A stretch of DNA of 64,000 nt, taken from Paragorgia papillata. Its lineage: Eukaryota; Cnidaria; Anthozoa; Scleralcyonacea; Coralliidae. A program made the position numbers and the translations under genes. The stretch lies in contig JAWNZC010000106.1 in the NCBI GenBank assembly GCA_035771165.1, positions 62,001 to 126,000 on the forward strand. The letters run 5' to 3'. A model generated the notes under the pieces. It was not told where the DNA came from and did no database searches. It was given only the letters and a program-made list of their open reading frames with translations. This document shows positions 10,631 through 22,060 of this stretch, in pieces; the first letter of the stretch is position 1, and each line of letters opens with the position of its first letter.

Positions 10631-12104
10631 ATGGGGAAACCGAAGAAAACCAAGCCACAAAAGAGAAAATTCTATGGCAATAGGTTCTCAAATGCTGAGA
10701 AAAGTGACGATGTTCAGTCGAAGCGTCCTCGTGCTACATATGAATCCTCGCCACCAGTGTCTGCTTCTGCAAGGAAAATTCCCGTGCCTGCTCAACGAAC
10801 GGCGAGCCGAACTTGCGGAGAAACATCGTCTGGTTGATATGTCTGTTCTATCTAAATTATTTGTTCAAATGCTGTGCAATGATTGTGGTGAGAATAGACT
10901 TCTGTTCATGGAGGAAGCAACGAAGAGAAAGCTGCAAAAAGAGTCAATAATGATACCATGGTTCACGCTACAGGTGAACTACATAATTTGAAAGGTGAAG
11001 ATGGAAATGGTATCACTGAAGGTGGTGTTTCTTGTGATGGATCATGGCAACGAAGAGGATATTCTTCACTGAATGGATTGGTAACTGCCATATCGATAGA
11101 CACTGGAAAATGCTTGGACGTTGAAGTGCTAAGCAAAGTTTGCCGTGCTTGCAAAAAAAGAGAAAAAGAACCAGAATCCGAGGAGAAACGTTTGTGGAAA
11201 GAAGACCATCAATTTAATTGCAAAGCCAACTATGCAGGATCAGCCGTTGCCATGGAAGTGAAGGGTGTAAAGAGAATATTTGAACGAAGTAAAGAGAAGA
11301 ACTAAATGAGGTATACGGAGTATTATGGTGATGGTGATTGTAAGGGGTTTGACGAGCTGGCAAATGTATATGCAGAAGAGAAAGTTATGGTGGTAAAGAA
11401 AGAGTGCATTGGACATGTACAGAAACGAGTGGGGACAGTATTGAGAAAAAAGAAGAAGGAAAAGAAAGGGTTTGGTGGCAAAGGAAAGTTGACCGATTTG
11501 CTAATCAACAAACTCCAAAACTATTATGGAATTGCGATACGAAGTAATACTGGTAGTGTTGCAGAAATGAAGAAAGCTATTCTAGCTAGTTTCTTCCATT
11601 GTATCTCCTCCAATAAGAGATGTCTTCATAATAATTGCCCTGAAGGATCTGACAGCTGGTGTGCATACAACAGAGACCTCGCCAATGGAACCACACTGTA
11701 CAAACCTAATACTGGTCTGCCCGATCAGGTGATTGCCAAAATAAAACCTATTTATACCAGACTCACAGACAGTGCCTTACTTGAGAAGTGTTTGCATGGC
11801 AAGGCCCAAAATGCAAATGAATGTCTAAACGGGATGATTTGGGAGATAATTCCAAAGGAAGTGTTTGTTGGTGCCGACACCCTACAGTTAGGAGTCCATG
11901 ATGCTGTGGCCCATTTCAATATTGGAAATATTGACCGTCTAAGAGTACGCAAGGCTGAGTACAAAGCTATAGATGCAAACAAGACGTGAAGAAAGATTTT
12001 GCAGGGGAAAAGGAAGAAGAGAGATGATAAGCAAAGGAAAAAGAGGGTGTCACCTATGCTGCTGGATCATTTTAACATAGCAACACATTGTGAGAAATTA
12101 AAAT
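10631..12104 (+). pseudogene. Mutator/Kolobok-type DDE transposase
   Basis: The start codon is at 10631 (MGKPKKTKPQKRKFYGNRFS). The protein then shifts frame into LNERRAELAEKHRLVDMSVL and a CNDCGENRLLF segment, and a cysteine-rich part seems deleted near 10940. The core follows in two frames: GVSCDGSWQRRGYSSLNG (first D), RYTEYYGDGD (second D), ECIGHVQKRVG, GGKGKLTDLLINKLQNYYG, DSWCAYN and KAQNANECLNGMIW (E). These are the signature blocks of the Mutator-like transposase domain found in many cnidarian proteins, and I cannot decide between Mutator and Kolobok. It is single-exon, with at least three frame breaks and a stop at 11989. The remainder of the C-terminus lies beyond it. It is inactive. 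Confidence 0.8.
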
Positions 12105-14010
12105 GACATTCAACAATCAGGAAACTTTAAAATTTCCAACATTTCAGTGTTATCATTTCATTAAAGCTGTTTTTCTCAATTTGTTAAAATTGCACACTTT
12201 CCAAAACGCATTCCCAAATAACTTCCTTTCACAAATTTTCCCAATTACAACATATCTATAGCTACAATCTAGACTACACACTTTGATATCCAGTCTTTCA
12301 ATGTTTCACAATTGATATTTCAAGTTGTACTTGGTTGGCAATTTTGACAAATGTAGAAAAAGTACCAGCAAAAATATGTAATTCATAAATGTTTTTAGCT
12401 TAGGTGGTAGAGGGATCTCTAATAAACTCTTCCCAACTCTTCATGTCTCATTTAATCAAATGATTTTGTCACAATCACGTTTTTCCTGAACATCACTTTT
12501 TACTCCTGGGGTCTATTGGTATGGTAACTACGGCAACATAGCATTGGATTAAACTATTTTTTAACTCAGTACAATGGCTCCTCATCTGCGACGAACCAGG
12601 ATATCCCTGGTACAGCTACTAAGAGATTTCCACATCTAGCAAAAGTAGCAGAGCTGATCTTGGTCTTGCCTCACAGTAATGCTAGAAGAGAGATTATTCC
12701 GCATTGTAAGAAAAAAATAAGACAGAGAGCAGAGCATCAATGAAACTGGAGGGCACACTATCAAATTTGCTGGCCATGAAATTGCAGTACCCAGAGCAAG
12801 TTACCCCTTGCTTTAAGTGGGTTCCATCAGAGGGACTACTGGACAGTTCGAAAAAGGCAGCTAGTTTTTTTGTTGAACGCTGACACGCAGAGAAATGCCA
12901 AATCAATTAAAAATATATCAGGCAGATATTCATATAAAATACAACACAAAAAGTTGGGGAGTTGGGGAAATCTTAGACTAGACTAATGTACCTAATGTAT
13001 GGGGTACTTGTGTGTCTTTCTCTAAAAGGTCGACTTACTTTCAACAAAGAAAGGCCATAGAGGTCGACTTATTTTCAACAAAGAAAGGCCATAGAGAATT
13101 AGAAATTTTGGTTAAGCACATGAAGCAAAACTGATCAATTTAGCAAAGTGGAAGGACGACACATCGATCGTCACTTGCGATTTCAATCGACTTTGGTGTC
13201 TGGACGTGTGATTTAGTTTACCTGTTTATTAAATGTAGAAATTTGAGAGCAGGGTCAAAGAAGTGAAGAATGATTAATTACAAAATAAAGGAATATATAA
13301 AGACTTCTCCACATGCAGCAAACATTATCTGCAAACTTGTGGATCAATAGAAACTTTTTTTCACAATTTAACTATTAATAAAGACCAGTTGATTTTGTTT
13401 TCATTTTTACAAAACATTTAATATTTAACGAAAACAGTTAATATGAAAAAATTAAACCTAACTCAAAAATTATGCATCTTATTGTTACTGTATGTATCTG
13501 AACGAAACACATGCAGTCCTGCACTTGAAGTTTTCATCTTTTAGAAATGTGTATCTGAATTAACAAGAAACATTCAGTCTTCTTTAACTTTCTCATCGTT
13601 GGACAATAATATTTTTTCTTCTTCGGTTGGCATAAGTTCATTATCAACGTCTTCATCAGTTTTGAGTCTTTTTGGTGTTGTTGTTTGCTCACCGCTGGGC
13701 TCACGTTCCCCATACCACAGAACCATGCTCAATCACTTTTCTCTCCAGATCTAATGTCATTTCGAGACGTTAATTATATCTTGCTCGGTGGGCTCAATTT
13801 TTGAATTCTTCCAATCAAACAGATGCAGTACAACCTAACAGTAAATGAATAGCCAGTACAGTAGTTATCCCAATTCAACTAGGCATCAATATATAGTTAA
13901 AAACAATGCAAAAAGTAAACATAGAAAAGCTGTCAAACATTTTACTTACGGCTGTACTAGCTGAATACCACTAATTATTGAAAGACAAAAGAACCATACA
14001 TTCATTAGAA
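12105..14010. other. Long spacer without a recognised gene
   Basis: Only short non-conserved open frames are seen. It contains a 34-bp tandem duplication (13027-13094). An AT-rich part around 13300-13700 has no recognisable motif. Confidence 0.55.
13027..13094 (+). repeat. 34-bp tandem duplication
   Basis: The units are 13027-13060 and 13061-13094, starting AGGTCGACTTACTTTCAACA, and differ at one base. Confidence 0.9.
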
Positions 14011-14012
14011 AT

Positions 14013-14670
14013 GGAAGGCGAACGTCGAAACTGACAATTAACGCTATAAAAGATCAAAATGCACCTCAATCGCCAAAAAAGTACAACCAAACCCTTAATT
14101 GTGCTATCTTAACGAAAAGTCCGATAAAGCCTACAAAGTACGGGAAAATGTTTACCATGACCTTGTGCGACGAGGATCCATTGTGCACCATGAGAGCAAT
14201 ATGTTTTGAAGAAGCCATGTTCAACCAATTCGAAGCAATGCAGACTTACAGGCTTCATCCATTCAAGTTAAAAAAGCAATGGGTGCGGGTAACCAGATGG
14301 AAGTCGCCCATTCACTTTGAAATCGAATCGATGTCCTTCACAAATCTTAAGAAAACAAACCCAGAATGTTCCGTTCCTTCAGTTAAAGGCCAAAGTGATA
14401 TCTATTGACGACAGCGTTACGGTCGGGAAATACCCGGATCATAAACTTAAAAGAGAGATCCAGCTGGGAGATGAAATCGGGCACATCACTATGGTATTTT
14501 GGAGACAAAGGGCAAACAGTATAGACTTTAACGTGAACTATGTGATTAGTATTCAAAATGCTGTTACCACAAGTTTTAAACCAAGTGTTGTTAACGACCT
14601 CGTCCGAAACAACCATAGTCAAAGCGGATGCAGAGATCAAAGTCGCCGGGGGAATAAAGGTGAATAGCAA
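14013..14670 (+). pseudogene. RPA70-like OB-fold protein (Helentron-type accessory gene)
   Basis: The open frame through 14035-14398 includes KYNQTLNCAILTKSPIKPTK and MTLCDEDPLC. A frameshift near 14385 leads to VISIDDSVTVGKYP, KREIQLGDEIGHITMVFWRQ and DFNVNYVIS. The alternation of strands with ILGDE.G.I...FW is the pattern of replication protein A DNA-binding OB folds. Animal Helitrons and Helentrons commonly carry RPA-like genes, and a Helentron helicase/endonuclease lies about 0.6 kb downstream on the opposite strand, which supports that assignment. No zinc-binding C-terminal OB fold was recognised. The assignment to RPA is by pattern. Confidence 0.6.
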
Positions 14671-15224
14671 ATGTAGGTGAAACCATCAAACAATTTAAAG
14701 CTGTGTACAAATGTATCAATTGCAGAGGTGAAATACAATCAACGATTGCCTGTTCTCGTAGCTCAGAGAAGTTAATAACATGCATAACCTATACAACCGA
14801 ATAACGAATTTGACAAACTATTTTTAAAGATCTATTGTAAAAGACCACATGAATCAGAACAGGAGTGAAAAAACACCAAAGTGTGAAGTACGTACAATAT
14901 TGTGTCAGGGTAATTCTGTCTCTTTTTCGTTTGGAATAAGCTTTGCAGCCAGTGTCAAATGACTCCAATAATGTCTACTGTGTTAAAATCTACAAAATAG
15001 ATGCAGCAATACTGTAAAGTACATCTTTTATATGATAACTTCATACAAGTTAATTATTGGGTACATAATTTGACATAAAACTATTGATTTTACTCTAGTA
15101 TACGTATATACAATACAGTAAAACAAAGTACAGTAAAATCAAATAATATTAATGTGCAAAGCTAAATACGATTGTCTGATCTATTTACGTAATATAGCTT
15201 TTAAATGATGTATATAATTATCTA
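14671..15224. other. Spacer between RPA-like gene and Helentron endonuclease
   Basis: AT-rich, with no gene recognised. It is probably internal to the Helentron. Confidence 0.5.
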
Positions 15225-15849
15225 TGAATGAAAACAATTCATTAATGCACAAATTGCCTTGTGATCAGAAAAATAAATTTCTAAAATGTGTACATTAGCT
15301 TGTGATTGTGGTAGATTTGTATAGATATGGTCAATAGATGTTTGGTTGTCTGTAGTATAACTAGATACTAAATGGCTGTAATTATTATCATTAACAAATA
15401 GATTATATAGAGGATTCCTATTTATTTCATCCTAACCAGTTAATGTTAAAATCACCAATAAAAATATTGAACTGAGAAGAAGATAAGTTTATAATTTAAT
15501 TTAAAGCATGACACAGTTGCTGTGTTGGGATTTTCGGTGAGCGATATACACCTATTGTGGTTACATGTGGAAAAATCATTGTTTTCATAAAGGTTATCTC
15601 AATACCATTAATATTATGAGCACGTGGATAGCCAGGGATAAAATCCACCCTACTGAAGACTGCTGTACCTCCATAAGGTCTTGAAGCCACTGAAGATTGA
15701 GCATCATTTCTAAACAAGCTGTAGCCATCAATTGCATACATACTATCACTATCTGAACTAATAAATCTTATCTCTGAAAAAATATTAATATCAGCAATTG
15801 TATAATTAAAATCATGGCGAACATCATCAATATGTCTGTGCAATGACAT
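15225..15849 (-). pseudogene. Helentron C-terminal AP-like endonuclease domain
   Basis: Minus strand: SLHRHIDDVRHDFNYTIADI, YAIDGYSLFRNDAQSS, RPYGGTAVFSRV and TTIGVYRSPKIPTQQLC read in one frame. After frame breaks come IGDFNINWL, TTDNQTSIDHIYTNLP and IYFSDHKAICAL. GDFN and SDH are the catalytic-type motifs of the APE endonuclease family. Its place directly downstream of a PIF1-like helicase on the same strand matches the Rep-Hel-EN order of Helentrons, rather than a non-LTR element, where RT would follow. Stops and frameshifts make it a relic. Confidence 0.75.
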
Positions 15850-15898
15850 TGCATTAAGAAAGCAAAATTATATTATATATTATTACAATTATATTATA

Positions 15899-17053
15899 TT
15901 ATATTAAATTATACCTGATCAAAACTATAAATACACTAAGTTTGAGATAGCGTTCTGTTCTCAGACTCTCCATTTCAGTCTTCACATGAGGATTGACAGC
16001 TATTTTTTGTTCACACAAATCAGTGATATATAAACCCTCGATCTTCGTTACTCTGCTAAGACCAACATAATGTATATGAGGTATTGCTCTTCTAGTGTTA
16101 AAGTTAACTATTTTCGGCTCAGTATCACCTTGTGATCGAACAGCAAACTGAGTAGTAGTAATTGGTTTTATTGGAGTCCATGTGGGTGAAATACCTAGAA
16201 CAAAAAGTTGTCTGTTCTCATGCCTAGTCTTCTCACCAACATCAGCATGGTCAAACTGTACCCATATTATCCCTGATGGTTTATCTCTTTGGTTTAATTG
16301 TACCTTTTTAATAACATTACCAGCACCATTTGTCATGCCATCTTCAGTTCGTACATTTACTGCTATTTCTGTTCTTTCACCTACTGCTAATTGAAGGTTT
16401 TAAATTATTTGTTTAGTCTTCCTCGGATCATTTGGTATTTGACTGACAATTTTATCTCTCAGCTGAGCAGAGTTAGCTCATATTACACTATCAACTGCTT
16501 TAATGGAGTACTTCTCGCCAGTTGCTGCATGATGAACTCTTTCATTGAAATCATTTACCTTAATATTTTGAATAAACAAATGTGGTACATCCATTATTGG
16601 ATCATGTATACCATTTTCTTCAATCATTCTTTCCTTAATTTTTAAAAGTCATCTTTGTGTGATTGCCTTCTCTTAATCTATTTAAACTTTCAGCAAACAC
16701 TTCGCTCTCTGTCTCATAATTTCTTTAAACTCAAACCTTTTAAAGTAGTCTTGCCATAGATTAGGAGCAAGAATATCTTTAAATATGTATCTATCCATCA
16801 CTGGTTGTAATTGAAACAAATCTCCAATTGCAGTTATGCTTACACCTCCAAAGTTGTCTTTGCTTCCCTCAATATCTTTGAGTCTGTTGGTAATCTGAAC
16901 ATTAAACATTGCACTACCCACCATTGATATCTCATCAAGGAATATTAGTTTGACACCACCAAGTTGACTTCGCAAGGTATTCAGTCTGCTTGAGTCAAGA
17001 GGTTTGTAATTCTTTAATGATTGACATGCTGGTATTGCAAGGGCAGTGTGTAT
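15899..17053 (-). pseudogene. Helentron PIF1-like helicase, C-terminal part
   Basis: Reading starts at 17053 with IHTALAIPACQ and continues LDSSRLNTLRSQLGGVKLIF, LDEISMVGSAMFN (Walker B) and SITAIGDLFQLQPVMD, ending near 16682. After a gap with frame breaks, 16336-15930 reads VIKKVQLNQRDKPSGIIW, HVGLSRVTKIEGLYI-like (HYVGLSRVTKIEGLYITDL) and a C-terminal tail. The Walker A part and the whole Rep domain are missing because a Gypsy LTR begins at exactly 17054. It unwinds DNA in rolling-circle transposition in intact elements. Confidence 0.8.
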
Positions 17054-17544
17054 TGTTACGTGACTGCTATACGCAACAAAAAGTGTAACCTCAGCTGTTT
17101 GGTTTTTACAATTATTTATTTAATTAACAAGAAACTTAGAACAGATATTCAGAAACTTATCTGTCATCTGCACACAACGAAACGGTCAATAGGAGATTCT
17201 AGCAACAGGTTAACAATCCATATGGACTTGAAAAGGAAGGAATAATAAAACCAATGGCAGGAACTCCAGGACTGACTCCGTAACCAGTTTGATACATATA
17301 GCTCACTCTCATACATATGCATGCCTGAGAAACGTTCGATGGCTGCTTATATGTTCCTAGAGTATATAATTATAGTAACAGACTTCATTCTATATATAAT
17401 ATGTTTACGTAATTACTAAATGACATCATAGCGGACTCATGCCAAGTCACAAGTATTTACTAATTGGTTACAAGTACTTATTAAGTTCAGTGATCAAATA
17501 ATGTCTAGTTAATTAACTGTCTTAGGATAGGCATATCCGTAACA
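17054..17544 (-). repeat. Gypsy-type LTR (491 bp)
   Basis: On the minus strand the LTR begins TGTTACGGATATGCC and ends GCAGTCACGTAACA, so its termini are TGTTACG...CGTAACA. A purine tract (CTTTAAGAGGGAGGG, 17545-17559) sits just upstream, as expected for the 3' LTR. AATAAA-like and TATATA-like signals lie inside. It inserted into the Helentron helicase codon run at IHTALAIP. Confidence 0.85.
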
Positions 17545-18357
17545 CCCTCCCTCTTAAAGAAAAAAAATATAGAACTTTCTTTTTTAGAATATAAAATGTT
17601 TCACCATGTCTATGGCCTAGAAATCTAGTGCGCAATCAAATTGTCTTTTCCTTTCATATGTCTGATTTCCAAATTATATTCTTGTAAAACTAGACTCCAT
17701 CGCAATAGGCGTTGATTCTTGTTCTTGAGCTTGTGGAGGAATAACAAAGGATTGTGATCACTGAATACAACGATCGGCAGACTTGAGGAAGAGACATAAA
17801 CTTCGAAATGCTGTAAAGCGAAAACCAGAGCTAAAACATTCCTTTTCGATTGTCGAATAGTTTCTCTGGTGTTTGTTGAACTTTCTGGAAAAATAGCTCA
17901 CCGAATGGTCAATCCTGTCTTCATCTTCTTGGAGCAAAACAGCATCAGCAGATACACACTTGCATTCACAGCTAACTTAAATGGATGGTTGAAATCTGGA
18001 GCTGACAGAACGGGAGCACTTTTCAACGTAGCTGTATGGCTTTCAAACGCCAGTTCACATTGATCTGTCCAAATATATTTAGCATTCTTGCAAAGTAGCT
18101 GAGTCAAAGGCTCAGTGGTGGTGGAGAAATTTGGACAGAACTTTCTGTAATAACCAGCCAGCCATACCCAGGAAACGCATCAACTGTTTCTTTGATGAAG
18201 GTCTAGGAAACTCTGAAATAGGATCACCAACGTTGACATCATGGAAAATTTTGTCTGTTCAGGTAGGAATATCTGGAAAGAGGTGTTCGAATTCTTTAAC
18301 CAGGTTCTGAAGATATTGATGTTGATTCGGTTGAAGATGAGATAGCTTGGAATCCAT
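17545..18357 (-). pseudogene. Ty3/Gypsy pol remnant (RT mostly deleted, integrase absent)
   Basis: Minus strand from 18357: DSKLSHLQPNQHQYLQN and VKEFEHLFPDI, a stop, then TDKIFHDVNVGDPIS, which normally precedes RT. The next residues are PRPSSKKQLMRFLGMAGYYR and KFCPNFSTTTEPLTQLL, which normally follow the RT core, so most of RT is deleted. WTDQCELAFESHTATLKSAP and PDFNHPFKLAVNAS are the RNase H start, followed with frame breaks by IVVFSDHNPLLFLHKL-like and RLLRWSLVLQEYNLEI-like residues down to about 17640. Integrase is absent before the purine tract. The upstream LTR is lost where the Helitron begins at about 18358. Confidence 0.8.
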
Positions 18358-21172
18358 TCTTGAGGCAGTGTTATGGTTAAAGACCAACAATCCTTACTTC
18401 AAAGATGTAGAGATTGATTGCAATACACAGTTTGCCTGAAAATGGTGTCCCAGATGACCTCAGGTACGTTGTTGAACGAGATGTACAGGTAACAGCTCCT
18501 GAACATGAAAATGAAGGCCCACCACAGGAGCCAGTAGGTACTGATAACAGTGTTGAAGAATCTCTTGTAGGTTGTGGGAGCAGCTCAGTCATTCCTCACC
18601 GACAAAGGCAGAGGAAGGAAGCGGATGCAATTCGAGAGACTGAATGAGAGGGATCCATTAGACTGGCCATCTACTGAAGGTAATGTAGTGAATGAGTTTA
18701 AGACAGATGGTCTAGCTACAATGGCCTTTCCCACATTGTTTTCATTTGGGAAAGGTGATCCAACCACAAGGGCAAGGGAACACAGTGTCACTTTGACTGA
18801 GGCATTTAAGCACCTGGAAAAGTTTGCTGAAGTGTTGCAAAAGGGTGAGTATAGATGGAGGTTTGCTTATCACCCATGTTTTCCATACTGGGCACTAGAT
18901 ATGAAGCAAAGACATCAACTATTGTCGCAAGCAAATATTTACTTGCGTCAACATCCAGCTGATGCCAACTTGACCATGGAAGAGCTGAAAGAGATGGTCA
19001 ATTTGATGAGTGGTAAGCAAATGGCAAATCGATTGCAGCGTTGTGTGTCAAGGTGCAAGGTACAAACCAGTACTGGTATCAACGCTTGCAAGAATTGCTA
19101 GCATTAATAGAGCAGAAAGTTTGCCCAACTTTCTTTTTTACATTTAGTGCTGCTGATAGTTACTGGCCAGATCGGCAAAGACTGCTGCATACAGGGGAAG
19201 ATGCTACAAGGTCAAAACGAGCACACGCTGTCATAGGGGAAGATGCCACAAGGTCAGAAGGAGCACACGCTGTCATTGACAAGCCCCATTTGACTGACAG
19301 GTATTTTAAGCAACGCCTCGATGACTTCATCAGGCATTCATTGAATGGTGTTTTGGATGCAGAGTAGCATTGGTTCCGCTATGAATATCAGGCCAGGGGA
19401 AGTATTCATGCCCATGGGTGTGCCTGATTAAACAATGCCCCTGATATTCCATTGTTGCGAGCTCAAGCTGCCCAGGGGTGGGGTTACAGCCAAGCTGATA
19501 CTACAATGTCAATGGATGATTTTGATTTATTTTACCAGGATGACATTGTCCGTGGGAGAGAAGCCGAGAGGCAGTTAGTGAGGTGAGTAACAGTTCAGTG
19601 GAACAGATATATAGGTAAAACCTTACCATTATCTAATATTGTCAATTATTGAACATTAATATTTTTATGATTATATTTAAAATAATTGGCTTTTGGACCA
19701 TTTAAACACCATTGAGGCTCAAACGGCTTATCTAATTAAATGTTAATAAAAAAACAAGATAACATTGGAGGGCATTTATGACTAGAGCCAAGAGAGTGAC
19801 ATTTGTAATTATGCACTATCTACTTATTTATTTTAATTTATTATTTTATAGATATGTTGACGGGCTAGTGACAACAGTCATGGGGGAATTACCTGATGAA
19901 CAATGGCAAATTCCTGAGCCACATCCATCAGCTGTCAGACCAAATGCAGTTGAAAATAGAGATGGCGACTACCATAGATTGGTGAATACTGTGGAGAGGC
20001 ATACAAGATGCAGCCCAGCCTACTGCTTGAGGCAGAAAGGTTACGACGTTCCTGCAGAATGCAGATTTGGTTTCCCAAAGCCATTGGAGGAGAAAACAAA
20101 ACTGTGTTATGAGAAGTTACCACATGACAAGGTGAGTACAGAGTTGGTGACAAAAAGAAACGACCCTAGATTAAATTCACATAATAGGGTCATGCTTGAG
20201 AATTGGCGAGCTAATGTTGATTTGCAGGTAATTGTTGATCAGAATGCTTCTGCTAGATATATGGCCACGTATGCTGCAAAAGGAGAGCGGTGGTCAAAGC
20301 AAGCATCAGAAATTTTGCAATCATGTGTCTAGATTACATAATGATGATCAAGTATCTTCAGCAATCAAGAAAGCAATGATCCAAGTTGTTGGAGATCGTG
20401 ACATAGCAGCACAGGAGACAGCACGTTATGTACTCTTATAACTTTGTTACTGTCTCTTTAGATAACAATAGGAGAGTTGTCATGGATACTGAGGACCAAG
20501 GTGCTGAGGTCTTGCAAAAATCCACAATAGAAGATTATGGTAAGAGTTCAACTGAGAATAGCAGGTATCATGGTTTATCTCAGTTGAATTTGATGCAGTA
20601 TGTGTCAAAATACACAAGAATCAGGTCTGAAATAAGAAAGCGACCAGTACCATATATTGTGAGGACCTTTCCAAACGTGACTGCAAACCCTCATGGGCTT
20701 GATTTCGGCAGATATTGCAATTTCAGTTGATCAAGTTCAAACCCTGGGAGGGTGAACCATCAAATGCATGGGACTATAAGGAAGAAAATGATGAAATGTC
20801 CATCAACACCTATTACATGTTCCTTGAAACAGTGCCACCAAAGGTATTTGAATGGATGATTGATGGGAAGTACATGTCAAGACAACAGGTTCCATTGAGA
20901 TTAAGGTATACAATGACTATTCACAAGTAACAGGGACAGACTTTATCAAAGGCTGTTGTTGACTTGGGTAAAAGTGAGAAAGTAGCTGGATGTACATTTG
21001 TTGCTACATCTAGGGTGAGATCGATTAATGATATTGTTTGAGCCAATGACATTTGATCGATTAAAAGCCATTGGTAGAAACAAAAATTTGCGAAAGCGAC
21101 TTGATGAAGAGCACAGGTTGCAGTTGTTTGCACAAGAAACTGCACAAAGTTTGAACCATCATAGATGTACTT
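18358..21172 (+). pseudogene. Helitron Rep/helicase protein with deleted helicase core
   Basis: Order on the plus strand: LEAVLWLKTNNPYFKDVEID; an acidic linker; FPTLFSFGKGDPTTRA and LLSQANIYLRQHPADAN (Helitron_like_N); CPTFFFTFSAADSYWPD; a stop replacing W before HWFRYEYQARGSIHAHGCA with the HxH metal-binding motif of HUH nucleases (about 19385-19425). An intron is likely from about 19581 to 19851. Then come YRCSPAYCLRQ-like, NDPRLNSHNRVMLENWRAN and ASARYMATYAAKGE, carrying the two Rep tyrosines (YMATY). After 20440: NNRRVVMDTEDQG and KRPVPYIVRTFPNVTANPHG. At 20905 the frame jumps from VPLRL to RYTMTIHK and VDLGKSEKVAGCTFVATSRVR, the last helicase motif, so the PIF1 core is deleted. Several stops also break the frame. 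Confidence 0.85.
19193..19276 (+). repeat. 42-bp tandem duplication within Rep
   Basis: The units are 19193-19234 and 19235-19276, starting AGGGGAAGATGC. They differ at a few bases. The length keeps the frame, so 14 residues are duplicated between the WPD and DKPHLTDRYF blocks. Confidence 0.85.
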
Positions 21173-22060
21173 AATTGTTCACTAATCAATAACAGAACCA
21201 GAGCTGTCATATTGTACTAGCTTGCACATTAACTAGTGTAGCTTAATATTGGCTAAATGACAATATAACATGAAATTTTCAGTTAGACCTACTGTACACT
21301 AGATGGTACAGCTGTACATCTAGAATATATGGTCTGTTACTGGGCACATGAATACATGTACATATATATCTGTACAGTGTATTATTACAGATTAGTATTT
21401 TATGTGCTTTCAAGTTTGACCGCTTTAAAGCTGGGGCTCCACTAAAATAGACAAAACTGTGTCAATATGACATTGGACAAGACAGAAATGTATGTCTGTC
21501 ACTAGGTGCACACTAAATTGTATTGTGTGCTTTCAAGGAAGACAATCTTGAAAGTGCTCTGCATATGCTTGTGTGTTACCAAGATTGAAATATCTGTTAC
21601 TGGACTGGAGCAATATAGAAAAATGTCTGTTTTCAGGCACAATACATATTACTGGATGGTATCATGTAAGTGCTTTCTAGGTAGACAAATAATACTAATA
21701 ACCACTGTTTTAATGCATACAATACAATAAGCATTAATATACAGTACATTTATACTGTATTACAGTGGCAAACAAAAAGGTTAGTATAAAATTGTCTGTT
21801 ACTGGGCACAATTACATGTACTAGTGCTTTCAAGGTTGACAAGAAAACTACCGGCAAAGGTCTAATTGCAAAATCACCACAACTTTGGAAAATAGTAGTG
21901 GTTAGATTTGGTGGCCAATGTACATATACTGTGTGTATCAGATTGCAAAATTGGAAATTAGAATCTGTATAGGAAACAACAAAATGTTGTGAAATTTTAT
22001 GATTGACAGATATTCTTCTTAGTTTTATTTATATATCCAGATTACCGGTACTCAACAATA
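21173..22060. repeat. Diverged repeat array downstream of the Helitron
   Basis: Paired motifs recur: CTGTTACTGG(G/A) near 21333, 21592 and 21795 (CTGTCACTAGG near 21497), each followed by a short variable part and GTGCTTTCAAGG(T/A)..GAC near 21399, 21529, 21670 and 21828. Spacing is irregular, about 95-205 bp. I see no coding signal. Confidence 0.6.

Noticed and set aside
21301..21850. Spaced short repeats considered as a CRISPR-like array
   Set aside because: The repeats are diverged and irregularly spaced, the genome is eukaryotic, and no cas gene is present.
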